The position numbers and the translations under genes were made by a program. The notes below the pieces were generated by a model, which did not search any database, was not told where the DNA came from, and worked only from the letters and a program-made list of their open reading frames with translations. DNA of 64,000 nucleotides, taken from contig JACDTU010000006.1 in assembly GCA_022376465.1 (NCBI GenBank), positions 620,001 through 684,000 of the forward strand. Direction: 5' to 3'. Within the stretch, counting starts at the first letter, position 1; the number at the start of each line of letters is the position of its first letter. Positions 24,340 through 36,400 of this stretch are shown piece after piece. Source of the stretch: Cubamyces lactineus (Eukaryota > Basidiomycota > Agaricomycetes > Polyporales > Polyporaceae).

Positions 24340-24466
24340 TCGCTATCACATGCGCGGGAGCGCGATTCCAGATCGAAAGAAAACCCTTAAATTGGATCAT
24401 TGTAATATTCGTCAGGTATAATGGGTGCGCCGAATCAGTAACAATGGTAGGACGGACGATGACTCC
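24340..24466 (-). pseudogene. Relic of a P450 C-terminus
   Basis: Read on the minus strand, this stretch translates to GVIVRPTIVTDSAHPLYL followed by TNITMIQF. That aligns with the last residues of the intact P450 in block B (GEVVHPTIGTKSARPSYP, then MKVTIVKS and stop). DNA similarity continues past the stop into the 3' flank. The stop codon itself is lost and no heme loop or upstream exon remains. It lies convergent to hydrophobin A, exactly as the intact P450 lies to hydrophobin B. Confidence 0.8.
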
Positions 24467-24793
24467 ACAGTGACTCCACCCATATGCCCGGGCACTAACG
24501 CGCGCCCGGGATACCCATGACACGATATACCAAACCGAACTACAGATGGTGCCGGGCTACATTCGGGAGCATGCGAGAACAGAAGGTGGTTGAGGTGATC
24601 TCCAAGGGCGAAGGACTAAGATCACACAATTTACAGGCAATATGAGACGGTGCACCTTGTATGTCAGATTGTGCATGTAGCCTACTTTTAATGTTCACCA
24701 ACATGACGCTGGACGCCGAGGGACACTGTCATCAAACGAGTGCATACAAAACACGTCGATGACAGAAGTAGACCTGATATACTTAGAGTCCGC

Positions 24794-26611
24794 TTAGTAA
24801 CATAGCTCAGCCGACAACGATGATTGCTCCTCCCGCCACGGCCAATTCCGGGATATACGTTCTCTCTCCTCTAGATCGCCCACCTGCTCCAGAGCACGCG
24901 CTTTAGCTTCGTCGAAGGCATGCCTGATGATGTCGTATCTGTCCGCATCGACCAAACCGTCACTAGCAGCTTCGATACCAAGGCCTTCCAGGAGTTCACT
25001 TCGAGTCTTCTCTTCGCGCACCAACAAGTCCCACTCTTGATCGATACGTTGCACGTCCGCGTCGGGGATGTTGAGAGGGAACGGAACGTCCTTGCCTCTG
25101 ACGAGGGGCCACATAGTGCGACATTCCAAGAAGCTCTTGCGGATAATGTTGAGTCCCTCCGTCATGCCGCGGGTGATGGCAAAAGCTGGTTGTAGAAAGC
25201 TTCGTTTGGCAACGGCACCCCGCATGTCGAACATCTCCTTCGCGAGCGTGGGATCCTTCCCCCGTAAAATAATCTCATGCACTCTCTTCCTCTCGGCGCG
25301 GCGATGTGCAAGGAGAGCGTCCTGCTTCTTGTCGTCGTCCAGGGAGTTGAATTCCTCGGCGAGCGTTGGCAACTCCTCTGGTGAGTCAGGCCAGACGACT
25401 AGGGGGTGTGGTTCGCAGTCATAGACGGGAGGGATCATCAACTGGATGAAATCGAGCGTAACAATAGCACCCTGCCAGTCAATGATCCCATTCAGCAGGG
25501 AAGGGCGACCTTCGGAGATGAAGATGTTCCTGGGGTAGAAGTCGGGGTGCCAGAGGATAAAGTGTTTATTGTTCTTCGGAGCGATATGTGGTACTAGCTG
25601 CTCGTAGTCTGAGATAAGGGCATCGTATTCTTGCTTGAGCTGTTCGTCGGGATGGCCGGCGATAGATGCGCGTGCGCAAGCACCTAAAGCAGACATCCAT
25701 GACCGCGCGTCCGGCCCTAGTGAAACGGTGAGCGCGAAAACCTAAACAACGTCGTAATGAACTTACAGGGTCCTCTATCGATGTTTAGGGCAGAGCGGCC
25801 CGCACGCCAGAATTCTCGATCAACCGTAGGGCCAATGCAGAACCGCGCCGAATTGGCCTTTGGAGTGATCCACTTGGCGTAGAGGGGACGATTTCGCAGC
25901 GGCTCGGGTACGTCCTCCTTGTAATAGATGCTGCCAATCTGCGAGAAGACCACTGCGGCCAGGCGTGTCTCGATGGCTTGTATAGTCAACAAGATTTCGA
26001 TGAATGGGTCATCCGCCAAGGGTAAATCATTTCGGTCAAGGAGAGCGAGCTGAACTCCGGGTATCTTGTCATAGAGAATATACTCTATCCCAACAGGACT
26101 AGACTCTGCGCGAGAGCACCACGCCCGCACGACAGGAGTCGGGATCCCGTGCTCAGTGCGCAGGTAGTCCATGGTTGCAACTTCACTAGCTGTGCAGAGA
26201 TGTTTCGGTCCGGCGAAGGGGAAGGGTATCTTGGCAATGAGCTCCACATCATTGTCGAACCTCAAAGATAGGACACGATTGAGAATGCCTAGCGTTCTGG
26301 CATGAGTAGGGATCATCCGGCGCCAGAAATGATGTACATACCATCCTGTACCTTACCAATTGAGGTGCACCGATTCGCACCAGCGGCCTCTGTAGCCACG
26401 TCGACCAAGGCCTGCACGTTAAACGGCACGTACCGCATAGCTCTCTCTGCAATATACGTCACTCGATACACATCAGGCCACTTGTCCAGAGTCACTCACG
26501 TTGTTCTTCATTATAGAGCCAGCGACAGGTCGTCACAGCAAAGAGTTCGTGCTCTGAGTCTGAGGAAATCATCAGGACTAGTTCCGATTCCTCCAGAGAA
26601 TCGGTTATCAT
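24794..26611 (-). CDS. AIM9-like APH-fold kinase family protein
   Basis: Four exons (26500-26611, 26342-26446, 25767-26288, 24794-25716) give 553 residues; starting at the in-frame ATG at 26572 would give 540. The order of motifs matches the altered-inheritance-of-mitochondria 9 family. These are CRWLYNEEQQ, then YVPFNVQALVDVA, then VELIAKIPFPFAGP, the catalytic loop HPDFYPRNIFI (about residue 300) and the metal-binding IIDWQGA. The fold is that of aminoglycoside phosphotransferases, but fungal members are thought to be mitochondrial and have no established substrate. A clear mitochondrial leader is not seen at either ATG, so an additional 5' exon is possible. The gene sits between the two duplicated hydrophobin blocks. 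Confidence 0.85.
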
Positions 26612-27009
26612 GTGCGGGCCCCTTTGCTTATCCTACCAGTAACCAAAGAGAGCCTACTAGAGACGGCCTTCACGTACCGCTTGCGTACACATGATATGGT
26701 CTGATGAATTGCAGGGCACGGTATGAGAGACGAGGTAGACAGATTCGGAGGGATCGAAATGGAACTTGGCTCATGTTGTGCCCACTAGTGAGCGCAGGAC
26801 ACTAACTGGTCCGGGAGGGCGATTCAGCCAAAATTCGTGGCCAGGGCGCTAATAGGTAGCGCCCAGAGATAGGTGCGTGCCGTGAGCGCTTGAGCTCTAA
26901 GCGAGTTGAGCGTGATCATGGCTGAAACTTCGAGGAGGTATACCATGAACGGACGAGGATATGCTACAAATTCCTGCACTAAGAACGGTTCGTAATGGAT
27001 TGTACGAAT
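26612..27009. other. Intergenic
   Basis: This is the upstream flank of the AIM9-like gene and the left edge of block B. No gene is recognised. Confidence 0.5.
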
Positions 27010-27752
27010 TTTTCACAGTACATACTGTACCTCATTCCCTAACAGCCAATTGCATTCGCCATCCTCAGCTTCTTCACCCGTGTACTGGACTCTGGAGGTC
27101 CTTTGTCTTCTACTGTGTGTCAGATTGCGGTACCAACTTGGACCCCACTTGGCTATCAGTGCTGCACTCTGCAGCAATTTGGGCAATTTGACTTGTGCCA
27201 CGGGACCACAGAGTTCAAGCGGGAAACGTGGCACGGTAGGATCCCTGTTTGCCAGAGCGCGGCCGTTCTAGCGTCGACTCGCGGCTCGCTTCGTGAGTAA
27301 GTATTCGCCCCTTCTGTCCATTTTATGTCTCACATGCTGATACCGCAGCCTACCGTAACGCAGGATCAAAAGCGATAGAACTGCCCAGGGATGTCATCGA
27401 CGACACAGCAGATGCTCAGGGACGAATGAGAGATGCCTTGTGCGCAGCCGAGGGTTCCGTCTTCTGAACGCCCTTATTGTCACTTGCCCGCAGAGACGCC
27501 GCACGAGTCCTAGACCGCGTATCGTCGCAATAATGCAGTCAAATTCCAGGCATGCTGTCCTCGATAATGGTGATGGTCCGTTATCATCACATATCTCAAA
27601 ACTCCGTGTTCATGAGTATAATGCGGACTTTGATGCACCCCAGGCATCATCGCTATGTGGAAGTCTGCGTGCATGGCCGTCTCTGTACTGCAGTGCACGG
27701 GGGGTAGGTTTCCAGGCTTCCTCATGGCGATCTGCATACTGTGTTAGACCGT

Positions 27753-28069
27753 GTCAAATAGACAGGACGGGCTGTGAATGCGGACCATGCGCCGCCGAAC
27801 GCTCTTGCGCTTGCCGGCGTCAACAATGACGGGGACCTGCTTGCTGATGACCGCGTTCCTTCTTCCACTGGCGACGTCTTGCAGCGTACCTCGTTCCTGC
27901 GCCACCTTGTAGGGCCTCTCCTCGGACTCCGGCGGATGGACGATCACGCTGACGGCCGCTGCTGTACTGGCATATTCATCATTCGCAGAACTACGCCCCC
28001 GGATGCACCGCTCTCCACGCAGAGCAAAGCGTTCTCACGTATCGTGCATTTTGCGTCGATCACATTGGC
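27753..28069. repeat. Near-identical tract shared with 22381-22698
   Basis: This is the block B copy of the 97% identical segment; it is one nucleotide shorter. See the block A entry for the reading frames. Confidence 0.7.
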
Positions 28070-28438
28070 GCAAGAATGATCGAAGCCGGCGGCAGGACAT
28101 ACTCCGGGAGCGCAGGGAGATTTCTGCCGTAAAGACGTTGTTCTCTTGCAATGCTTCCTGGGGGGTATCCCTTAATATCGCTTCACATCAACACAACCCT
28201 ATTGAGTCGCATCTGTCCAACTGTATTCTGACTGCTAACTCGTCAGCGCTCCGATAGCTCTTGGCGAGCATCGTTCGTGTGTTCTTCGAGCACCGCTCAT
28301 GCGGTTTTCGGGCAGCGACCAATCATCACGCCCCGGATTTGAAGATCGTCGGACGGCGTTCTCAAGCGACGGGAACTGGGGTCGAGGACCGTTTTGCGAC
28401 CTTGAGGCTTGGCTTCTCATCGGTGAGCCATGCGGCAG

Positions 28439-28446
28439 CATAAAAG
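28439..28446 (+). promoter_or_regulatory. TATA-like box of hydrophobin 2
   Basis: CATAAAAG lies 78 nt upstream of the ATG, in a promoter nearly identical to that of copy A. Confidence 0.7.
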
Positions 28447-28516
28447 GAGACAGATTCTCTCCGTTGTATTCCCCAGACTTGGGATCTCTGCTCTACGCAA
28501 CGATCGTTCTCTCGAC

Positions 28517-29215
28517 ATGAACGCGCTTTTCGCACTCGCTTTCGCAGCGTTGCACCTGTCGTCTACGGCGGTACTTGGGGTGGTCGCCAACCCCGCGCTG
28601 GCTCCGGACCCTATTATCACGCCTGCGCCGGTGGTCGACGGGTCGGTCCAGCGCGCGAAGGCGGCGGACGACGTACCGACAACGATCTTTCTCACAGACT
28701 GTCAAGTCAGCGTGGAGTGTTGCCAGCAGGTATTGACGCTGCCAGTACTCACGTTGAGCTTTACGACCGACCTCCGAGTCCCGATCACGGCGCCCACACC
28801 GATCCCAACTCTGGGGCCTCTTGCGGGTGTGGACTGTAGCGATGCGAGTACTAATTTTGATCCTGTTGCCAACCAATGGTATGTAGTCGAATCAGCGATT
28901 GCTTTGCGACCCTATGACTTATGTGTGGTTCTTCTTTCAGTCTCTCTGGCGGCACCCCACTCTGTTGCCAGGACTCGCTCCGTATGTTAGAAATACTGCT
29001 GCATGTTGTGCCATATTCTGACGCGCCTTTGATCGTTCCCAGTTGACCTCGTAGCTGAAGGATGCCAACAAGTCGTCCTGCCCCCGCCGATTTCTCTCCC
29101 GTTACCCACCTCGCTCCCCATCTCCATTCCGACCTCGCTCCCTATTTCCATCCCGACCTCGCTGCCCATATCAATCCCAACCTCTCTTCCAATCTCACTT
29201 CCCATTGGATTGTGA
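28517..29215 (+). CDS. Hydrophobin with short LPISIPTS repeat tail (copy B)
   Basis: Three exons (28517-28878, 28941-28981, 29043-29215) give 191 residues. The signal peptide, Pro-rich spacer and eight-cysteine pattern match copy A closely (DC, ECC, VDC, QC, LSGGTPLCC, EGC). The second exon is 41 nt in both. The tail after the last cysteine contains only a few [LI]P[IT]S units (LPISIPTSLPISIPTS and similar). The repeat array has therefore expanded in A or contracted in B since the duplication. The gene is convergent with the P450 whose stop is at 29505, leaving 289 bp between stops. Confidence 0.9.
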
Positions 29216-29504
29216 GCGAAAACGGGCGGTGTCTTCTAATCGGGGTGCATGAATGTGTCGGAAAGCCCCATCATCTCTGGCGGGTTATGTTTATTCAATT
29301 GGAGAGTTCGTACGAATGTGGGATGGGGGTGCTCTTGAGCGTTTTCTGTTGTGGGTTTGTGTATGACAGCGTGGCAGCAATGGTTCATGGTATAAGTAAT
29401 TGAAGTACAAAATCTAGTAGTCCGTAGATGAAGTGCACTAAACGTGGAGATTTCCGCTACTACATTCGCGTCGCGATAGTGCTATTCGAGACCAAAAAGA
29501 AGCT

Positions 29505-31838
29505 TCAAGACTTGACTATCGTGACCTTCATGGGGTATGACGGGCGCGCCGATTTAGTGCCAATAGTAGGGTGGACAACTTCGCCCAGATTCCAGATCAC
29601 TGGCGCGTCCGTCTTCTCAAAACCGAAAGCAGCGATGAGCTCCGCAAGGACGACCTCTGTGACAGTGTTTCCCTTGAGCTTTCGGTGAATAAATCAGGGA
29701 CAGGACGGGACTCACTCATTTCTAGCTGGGAGAATTTGAAACCTCTGTGGTCACGGGAACGTCCATTCAGCCTCCCGACGTGTTATTTCAATTAAGCGGT
29801 ACTCACATGCATGATCGTCCGCCGCCCCAGAACGTCATCCTGCAGGAGTATAACAAAGAGTCAGCGCTTATGAACCAACAGTACGGCCGCGCCCAGCGCA
29901 CAGGTTCGAGTAAATCCCCGGGATCTTTGCGTCTGTAATGGTCTCCGGTAGCGGCTCTAACCATCGTTCGGGCCGCCATTCACGAGCATCTGCACCCCAA
30001 AGATCGGGGTTCACGTTCGAAGCCTGGATAGCAACAAAGATGAGCGTGTCCTTGGGGACATAGATAGAGTTCATCTCGGTGCCGTCTATACCAAGTATAG
30101 GCTTGGACAGCGGGAGGATTGCGTCGGCGCGAGCTCTGGAAGTGCGAGTGTGTTAGCTGGCAGATGCGCCAAAGGGGACAAGGTGGGCATAGCCTACGCA
30201 CTCTCTGACCCGAAGTTGAGCCGGAACGTAGACTCGCAACGTTTCCCGACATACTGCGTCGAGGTATGGAAGTGACATAATAGCATCGTACGGGATATCG
30301 CCGCCGTCGTAGCGACTCTTGGCTTCAGCGATCTCCGCGCGTAGTTTCTCTTGGACGCGCGGATTCTCAGCCAAGCGTTCCAAGATGAGGGTGAGCGCGT
30401 TCGATGTAGTGTCTGTTGCGGCAAACATGAGGATACTAGAGAACAGGATGAGTACCCGTTATAGCGTAGGATCCCGTTGATTTCATACGAGAGTTGTGCG
30501 ATCAATTCATCTTCCGGCAGCGCATCCTCGGCCGAAGCTCCCGCATTGGCACGGACTGGAGTAGCTGTCAACTGACAAGAGCCGATACTCGGTCTCGAGT
30601 ACTCACGTAGAATGGTGATCAAATCCTTCGCTTTCTCGTCTTCTTCCTCCCCTGCGCCCATCGAATCCGCCACGCGTTTCTTCTCGATATATATGTTCGT
30701 GGCGTATTTGTGCGATGTATCAATGATATTCAAGAATCGCTTCACGCGGCGCGAAGGCAGGAGATTCATGATCGGCCGACGAAGTGATTCCGGAATGATT
30801 GGTCGCATCAAGCGATACACCTGCAAGTATTGGCTGAAGCTGGTCATAGCAGGTCTAAAAATACGATGAGCCAGATTCACGATGTCCGTTCACTTGACCG
30901 CAAACCGACACTTACACGAACGACTTGAGGGCTTCTCCGTAGGGGTCGTGGACCTCCTCCGTGAGCTTGTCCACAGAATATCCAAGGACAGCTTTTCCGA
31001 TGAGTTCGGCTGCAGCGCGGCCCATATAATGTACGACGTCGATTTCCTGTTCGCCTGATTCGAGGCGCGAGGTGATGGCGCTCTTGAGCTGCAGAAGATC
31101 TCAGCGGATGACCTGGCCGACAGTTCGAAGAATGAGCACTCACTCGGGATACTACTTCGTAGAAGACAGGAGTGATGCGGCGAAGATTCTTGCTGGAAAA
31201 GACTGGGCTGAGCATCTTGCGCTGCTTCCGATGTGTTTCTCCTACGAGCTCGTAACGATTAGTGAAGTGCGCAACGGTGCTGCATTCTCGCTCACCTGTG
31301 GTTGACAGCACGCCAGGGCCAAAACTATCGAGGGCGAAGCTATACGAAGAGACAATATCGTGAGCCTAGTGGTGGGATGACTTTGGTACGCTGACGCCTC
31401 ACTTCATGAACCAGCCCATTTCCTCGTAGATATGCTGGTCTTTCAGAACGATGCTGTGCATAGCAACAGGGTCGTATACACAGAGCATGGGGCGCTATGT
31501 AGCCAACAACATGAGTGAGACAAAGCCAAGGGGAGAAAGCTCATAGGTAACTCACGCCAAACATGCTCCGAAGCCGCGAGACAGGGCCGTACTTCGTCTG
31601 GAGGGTGCGATGGAAATCCCACCCCTGCTTATCGTAAATCTGTATCATGTGTCCTATATAGGAGTTGCAAAAATCTCTCAGAGGATGCAGGTATTGGATG
31701 GAGACTGAACTGACCTGCGACCCAGGATGGTGATGGTGGACCATGGATGTTGTTCAACGGCGATGGTGGCGAGAAGGACCACTTCCAGAGCTTCCACAGA
31801 CAATAAGTGAAAAGCAGCAACACAACGTAGAGAATCAT
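29505..31838 (-). CDS. Cytochrome P450 (first of tandem pair)
   Basis: Thirteen phase-consistent exons (31715-31838, 31556-31653, 31403-31494, 31296-31339, 31144-31241, 30916-31088, 30607-30854, 30489-30555, 30202-30435, 29902-30135, 29807-29839, 29716-29744, 29505-29656) give 541 residues. A membrane anchor (MILYVVLLLFTYCLWKLW) is followed by the hinge GPPSPSW. The I-helix is FAATDTTSNALT, the ExxR is ETLR, the PERW segment is WRPERWLEPL, and the heme loop FWGGGRSCIGFKFSQLE contains the ligand Cys. It is a complete microsomal monooxygenase; the CYP family cannot be assigned by eye. Its last exon and 3' flank belong to duplicated block B. Confidence 0.92.
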
Positions 31839-32577
31839 CTGCGAAAGGTGTAGGCCACTCGAGATTGTGAGCGAGGACAGATAACGCCGAGTCTGTATAT
31901 ATATCCGCGGCGTGTATGTGGAAACTGATGACCGCCCATGCCATCCTTCAGAACGACTCAGGCGCGGTAGCAATCGATAGATGCTTATTCTATCTGATTG
32001 AATACGGTCAGTTCTTCGCGTTCTTCTGACGTACGGCGCTGCCACCGGCCTAAATGGTCGGGATACCCGAGCTCGGATCCGGTAGAGCGCTCAGGGTACA
32101 CCCACGGTGGCGAAGCGCTCAAATCTGGCAAGAGGTTTTCTGTTGTCCATGCGGAAGTAAAGCAAGGCGGCAGACGGAATGGAGACATTCAATACTCAGC
32201 ATGCCGCCTTGAAGGATTGCCACCCGTAGGTAAGCACTGGGGGCGTATCAACATCCTTGCCCACGATTGCCGATGACGGTTCCGTTTGTACGGCAATGAA
32301 CAGCACGCGGCGCGTCTTATAGGTTCGAGGCGCCGGCCTCATCCAGAGCTCGGACTGACCTGGCTTCTCAGCGGTCGTTCTTGCGATGATCCGTGTAGTG
32401 ACAACAGTCCGTGTCAAACGCAATTTGATACAGAATAGAACAGCATGTCTGATAGCCTGCAGAGATACTGTGAGAAGAGAAGGTGCTCGTACAGAGACCT
32501 ACTTACACTACGAGCCCCACTTGACCTATCCCGTAGGAACCCACAATATTCAGCGCAAATAGTCCACCAAGTACCTA
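31839..32577. other. Intergenic between tandem P450 genes
   Basis: This gap holds the promoter of the first P450 and the 3' flank of the second. A 75-residue minus-strand frame (32196-32423) has no recognisable feature. Confidence 0.5.
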
Positions 32578-35028
32578 TCAGTTCGTCGTCGAGGCAGCCT
32601 TCAATGCTGTGACCTTCATGGGAAACTCGGGTCTCGTGGAGCCGGCTCCGATGGTGGGGTAGATGGCCTCGCCGATGTTCCAGGAAATAGGCTTGCCGGT
32701 CTCTTCGAACTTGAAGGCTGCGAGGAGTTCGACCAGGACGACCTCTGCGACCATCGTAAACACAAGCGCCATGAATGTGTAGTCGAATGGGGTACACGTA
32801 CTCATCTCGAGTTGAGAGAATTTGAACCCGCTACGGCGGAAGCATCAGCTCATCATTAGAGTTCAAGCTACCGACGAATGGATGGACGAAGGTGCGGGTG
32901 TACTCACATACATGCACGCCCGCCACCCCAGAACGTCATCCTGATATACAAATTCCAAGACTCAGTGAACTTCGCTTTCCCTAGCCGCTGCCAAAACCAC
33001 ACGCGTGACATGAAACATACAAGTTCGAGTACACGCCCGGGATTTTCGCTCCCGCAAGCGCGTCAGGGAGGGGCTCGAGCCAGCGCTCCGGACGCCACTC
33101 GTGCGCGTCGGGGCCCCAGAGCTCGGGGTTGACGTTGGAAGCCTGGATGAGGACGAAGATGCGTGTTCCCTTTGGCACGAAGATGGAGTGCAGGAGCTCG
33201 CCGTCGTTGGCGCGGACGGGCTTCGAGAGCGGGAGGACGGCGTCGGTGCGGGCCCTGTTACACGTGATGTTAGGCGCCGAGATTGAAGATAGCTGACCGC
33301 AAAGACGTACTCGCGGAATCTCAGCGGTGCGACGACATGGCTGTGGTGGAATGCGGGCGTCAGCGTTGCATGTAGAGCTACCGTTCACACACTGGCAAGA
33401 GACGGAATGCACGTACACACGCAGCGTCTCCCTGCACACAGCGTCGAGATAGGGTAGAGAGACAAGTTCGTCGTGGGGAATAGAACCTCCATCATGGCGG
33501 CGCTTCGCCTCCTGGACCTCTGCACGGAGCTTCTCCTGGGCATCTGGCCTCTGTGAAAGACGGTGGAGAGTAAGCGCCAGGGCGCTAGACGTTGTATCGG
33601 TAGCCGCGAAGAGGAAGGTGCTAGCATTCCAGGTCAGCGCTGAGACTGAGCTCGTAGAGTTCAGAAACGTACGAAAGCTGTGAAATCAGTTCCTCTTCAG
33701 GGAGCGCGTCTTCCTCAGACGCTCCTGTGTTCGCTTGCACTGGGCACCATGTATAATTGAGTATATCGTCATGCGGCTGTTCTCAGGAGCATACTCACGG
33801 AGGACGGTCATCAGGTCCTTGGCGCGGTCACCAGCGTCTGCGTTATGCAGGCCGTTCGCTTCTGCCTCCCGCTTCTTCTCGTTGTAGATCTCCACCGCGC
33901 TCTTGTGCATGGTGTCGAGAATATTCAAGACGGCTTTCATGCGACGAGATGGAAGAAGGTCCGCAAGCGGGCGGCGCAACGGGGCTGGAATAAACTGGCG
34001 GAGGAAAGCGTAGAGCTGAAAGTAGCTGCTCAGAGTGTACAGCGTAGGTCTATCCGAGCGTATCAGTATCGAGAAGCCAACGAAGAACCCCATGGCAGTA
34101 GAGTGCTCACAGGTACGCTTTGAGGGCGTCGCTGTACGGGTTCTGCTTGATCTCCGTGAGAGGGTCGAAAGAATGGCCGACCGCAGCTTGGCCCACGAGC
34201 TCGAGCGCGGTTCTCCCAAAGAAGTCGGCCATATCGACCTCCGCCGTTCCCTTGTTCACCAACGCACCGATGCCTTGCGTGAGCTAACAAAAATGCACGT
34301 TGCATTAGCGGAGATGATACGGGCACGATGTCCCCTCACGTACTCTGCCGACGACCTCGTAGAAAACCGGGGTTAGGCGCTGTAGGTTCTTGCTCGAGAA
34401 GACGGGATTGAGGAGTTTACGCTGCCTGCGATGCGTCTCGCCTATCGCACAAAACGGGGTCGGTACATCACAGCATAGGTAAGCATTTCAGAAGCACTCA
34501 CCTACGGTGGACAACACTCCAGGCCCAAACGTGTCGTAGGTCAAGCTAACGCAGCGTCAGCGCATGGATAAGATCCGAGTGCGGGAGGCTTACTCCAAGA
34601 ACCACTGCATCTCTTCAAAGATGTGCGCATCCTTGACCGCGATACTGTGCATGGCTACCGGGTCATAAACACAGAGCATAGGACGCTGTATGCGTGTGAG
34701 TCGCAAATGGTCGCGGGATGATCATCGATTGAGATCATACGTACCCCCAGTGTGTTCTGCAGCTTAAAGACGGGGCCGTACTTCGTGAGCTCGCGGTGGA
34801 ACGCCCATCCTTGCACGTCATAGATCTGAGGGAGATGCCCTTGAAAGAAGAAAATAGCGGTGAGCCTTCGGGCAAGTATGGTGCGGCACCTAGAGAGAAC
34901 ATACCTCTCAGCCAGGAGGTACGAGGTGGCCCCGGGAGCTTGTCGATCTGCGACCTTGCGGGGAGCAGGATGCGCAGGAGCTTCCAGGCGACCCACGTCA
35001 AGACGGGCAGCAGAACGTAGCGAATCAT
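32578..35028 (-). CDS. Cytochrome P450 (second of tandem pair)
   Basis: This is a close paralog of the neighbouring P450, in the same orientation and likely a tandem duplicate. The anchor is MIRYVLLPVLTWVAWKLLRIL, followed by LPGPPRTSWL. The I-helix segment FAATDTTSSALAL, the ExxR ETLR, WRPERWLEPL and the heme loop FWGGGRACIGFKFSQLE are all present. The C-terminus ends FPMKVTALKAASTTN. Splice sites follow those of the first copy, with one extra intron (GTACGT donor) inside the segment just after ETLRV, which is uninterrupted in the first copy. All joins checked are open, so the gene looks functional. The substrate is unknown. Confidence 0.9.
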
Positions 35029-36400
35029 TGCGAACGGTGGTGTGCAGCGACTGTTGGACTCAAGGGCACACCGAGAGGGATAGAGACGGATGGGACAGAG
35101 CGATGATCACCTCTTATATTTTCCGCGTCCAACGCCTCGCTCGCACAATAGCAGCTGGCGACGTCTCCCAATCGCGCAACAGTATGGCGCCGCAAAAGCG
35201 TCCGCGCCTGGACTGTCGCCAGCTCGACTGCAGGAACCGCGGATCTGTGCGAACGTCGGAGGGCAGCACGCCCCCCGCTGCACACAATCGCATATCGAAT
35301 AGGCGTAACGCGCGCTGACGAGCGATCCCACGTCTCGCACATGATAAACGCGCCGTCGGCGGTTTGGACCGTCTGAGCGTAATCGCGTCTTTGACATGGC
35401 GACGTCGCCTGGCGGTGGTGTAGTGCTGGCACGGGCATATTTGCCAGAGGAAGAGGCTTTGGAAATGCGATGTGTGTTCTCACGGGCTGCAGGAAGGCAC
35501 TGCGATCTGCCGTGGAAGGGGCCTTTGAGAGGTGAACGCGGTGATACGGACTAAGGAGGGATTACGCACGGAAGAGGCCAGCGAGCATCACGGTGAGAAA
35601 CGTTGGACGGTGGTGTTCAGCTGACGCGACACCGTCTGTAGTAATCCCGTTAGGGGTGAGAGCGGATTTGCTCCTGGGCAATTCATGCGGTCGTATTTGT
35701 TCTGATAAGCGTGCAGCCTAGACAGCCTCGGGTGGCTGCATGGCAGCTGCAGACGGCGAGACGCGGTCACGAACGAATTGAAAGTCAAGGCTGTTCACGT
35801 ACATAGTCGTTCTAGCGCCCACGGTGCCCGTGATTTCAACCAGGCACAGCGTTTGCTCAAAATAGGCAACTCTAGTCGTCGCTTCCATCATCCCCTCATC
35901 TCCCCGGAATGTCCCCCAACAATGCACATACAAATTCGTCCTCGCTATGAATATCCCCCAATTTCATACATTCACATGTTCCAACGACTTCTGAAAACTA
36001 TTTGCCACAAGAATCGCACGCAGACCCCACGATTGAAGACGTAAAGACATCGATAAGTAGACTGTGTCAGTCCGGATCCGCCCTGCTATACATGGTACCG
36101 CGCCTGAATTATTTGTTACAATCGTGTATGTGTCGTTCCCAGACGATAACGTCCCAAGCAGATGCAGAGGATCGGATAGGAGGAGGGCTGACGAAGGAAA
36201 GAAGATAGTGATGACATCGAAGCCCCAGAGAAAGCGAACAAAGACGGGCGACGGCGACGAAGATCAAGACAAGAACAAACGCTAGCGATGAAGGTATGTC
36301 CGACGGAGAGAGGCCTAGTGTTCCATTCTATCAAAGCCGTCAGCTCATCGTTCTCGTGCGTAGGAACGGACATAGCACAATCACTCACCCTCGATGCAGC
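35029..36400. other. Intergenic
   Basis: The 1.4 kb between the P450 pair and the hydrophobin group contain only short frames of mixed composition (for example 35025-35483 minus and 34860-35318 plus) without recognisable features. Confidence 0.5.

Larger units (their letters stand above)
21720..24470. repeat. Segmental duplication, block A
   Basis: Block A matches block B (about 27010-29580) in the same order: upstream segment, hydrophobin gene, P450 3' end. The left edge starts just after WRAP73, around the string TACTGTACC shared by both blocks. Similarity is uneven. It is weak over 21.75-22.38 kb and about 97% over 22.38-22.70 kb. It then drops, rises to roughly 95% over the hydrophobin promoter and first exon, and is eroded over the P450 remnant. 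Boundaries are approximate because they were found by eye. Confidence 0.85.
27010..29580. repeat. Segmental duplication, block B
   Basis: This is the counterpart of block A (21720-24470), with a complete P450 at its right end instead of a relic. Similarity to block A continues through the hydrophobin gene into the P450 3' UTR and last exon (to about 29.58 kb). The blocks are in the same orientation, about 5.3 kb apart start to start. Confidence 0.85.

Noticed and set aside
24071..24523. 150-residue minus-strand frame in block A
   Set aside because: Only its middle part is meaningful, as a P450 relic; the rest is antisense to the hydrophobin tail and 3' flank.
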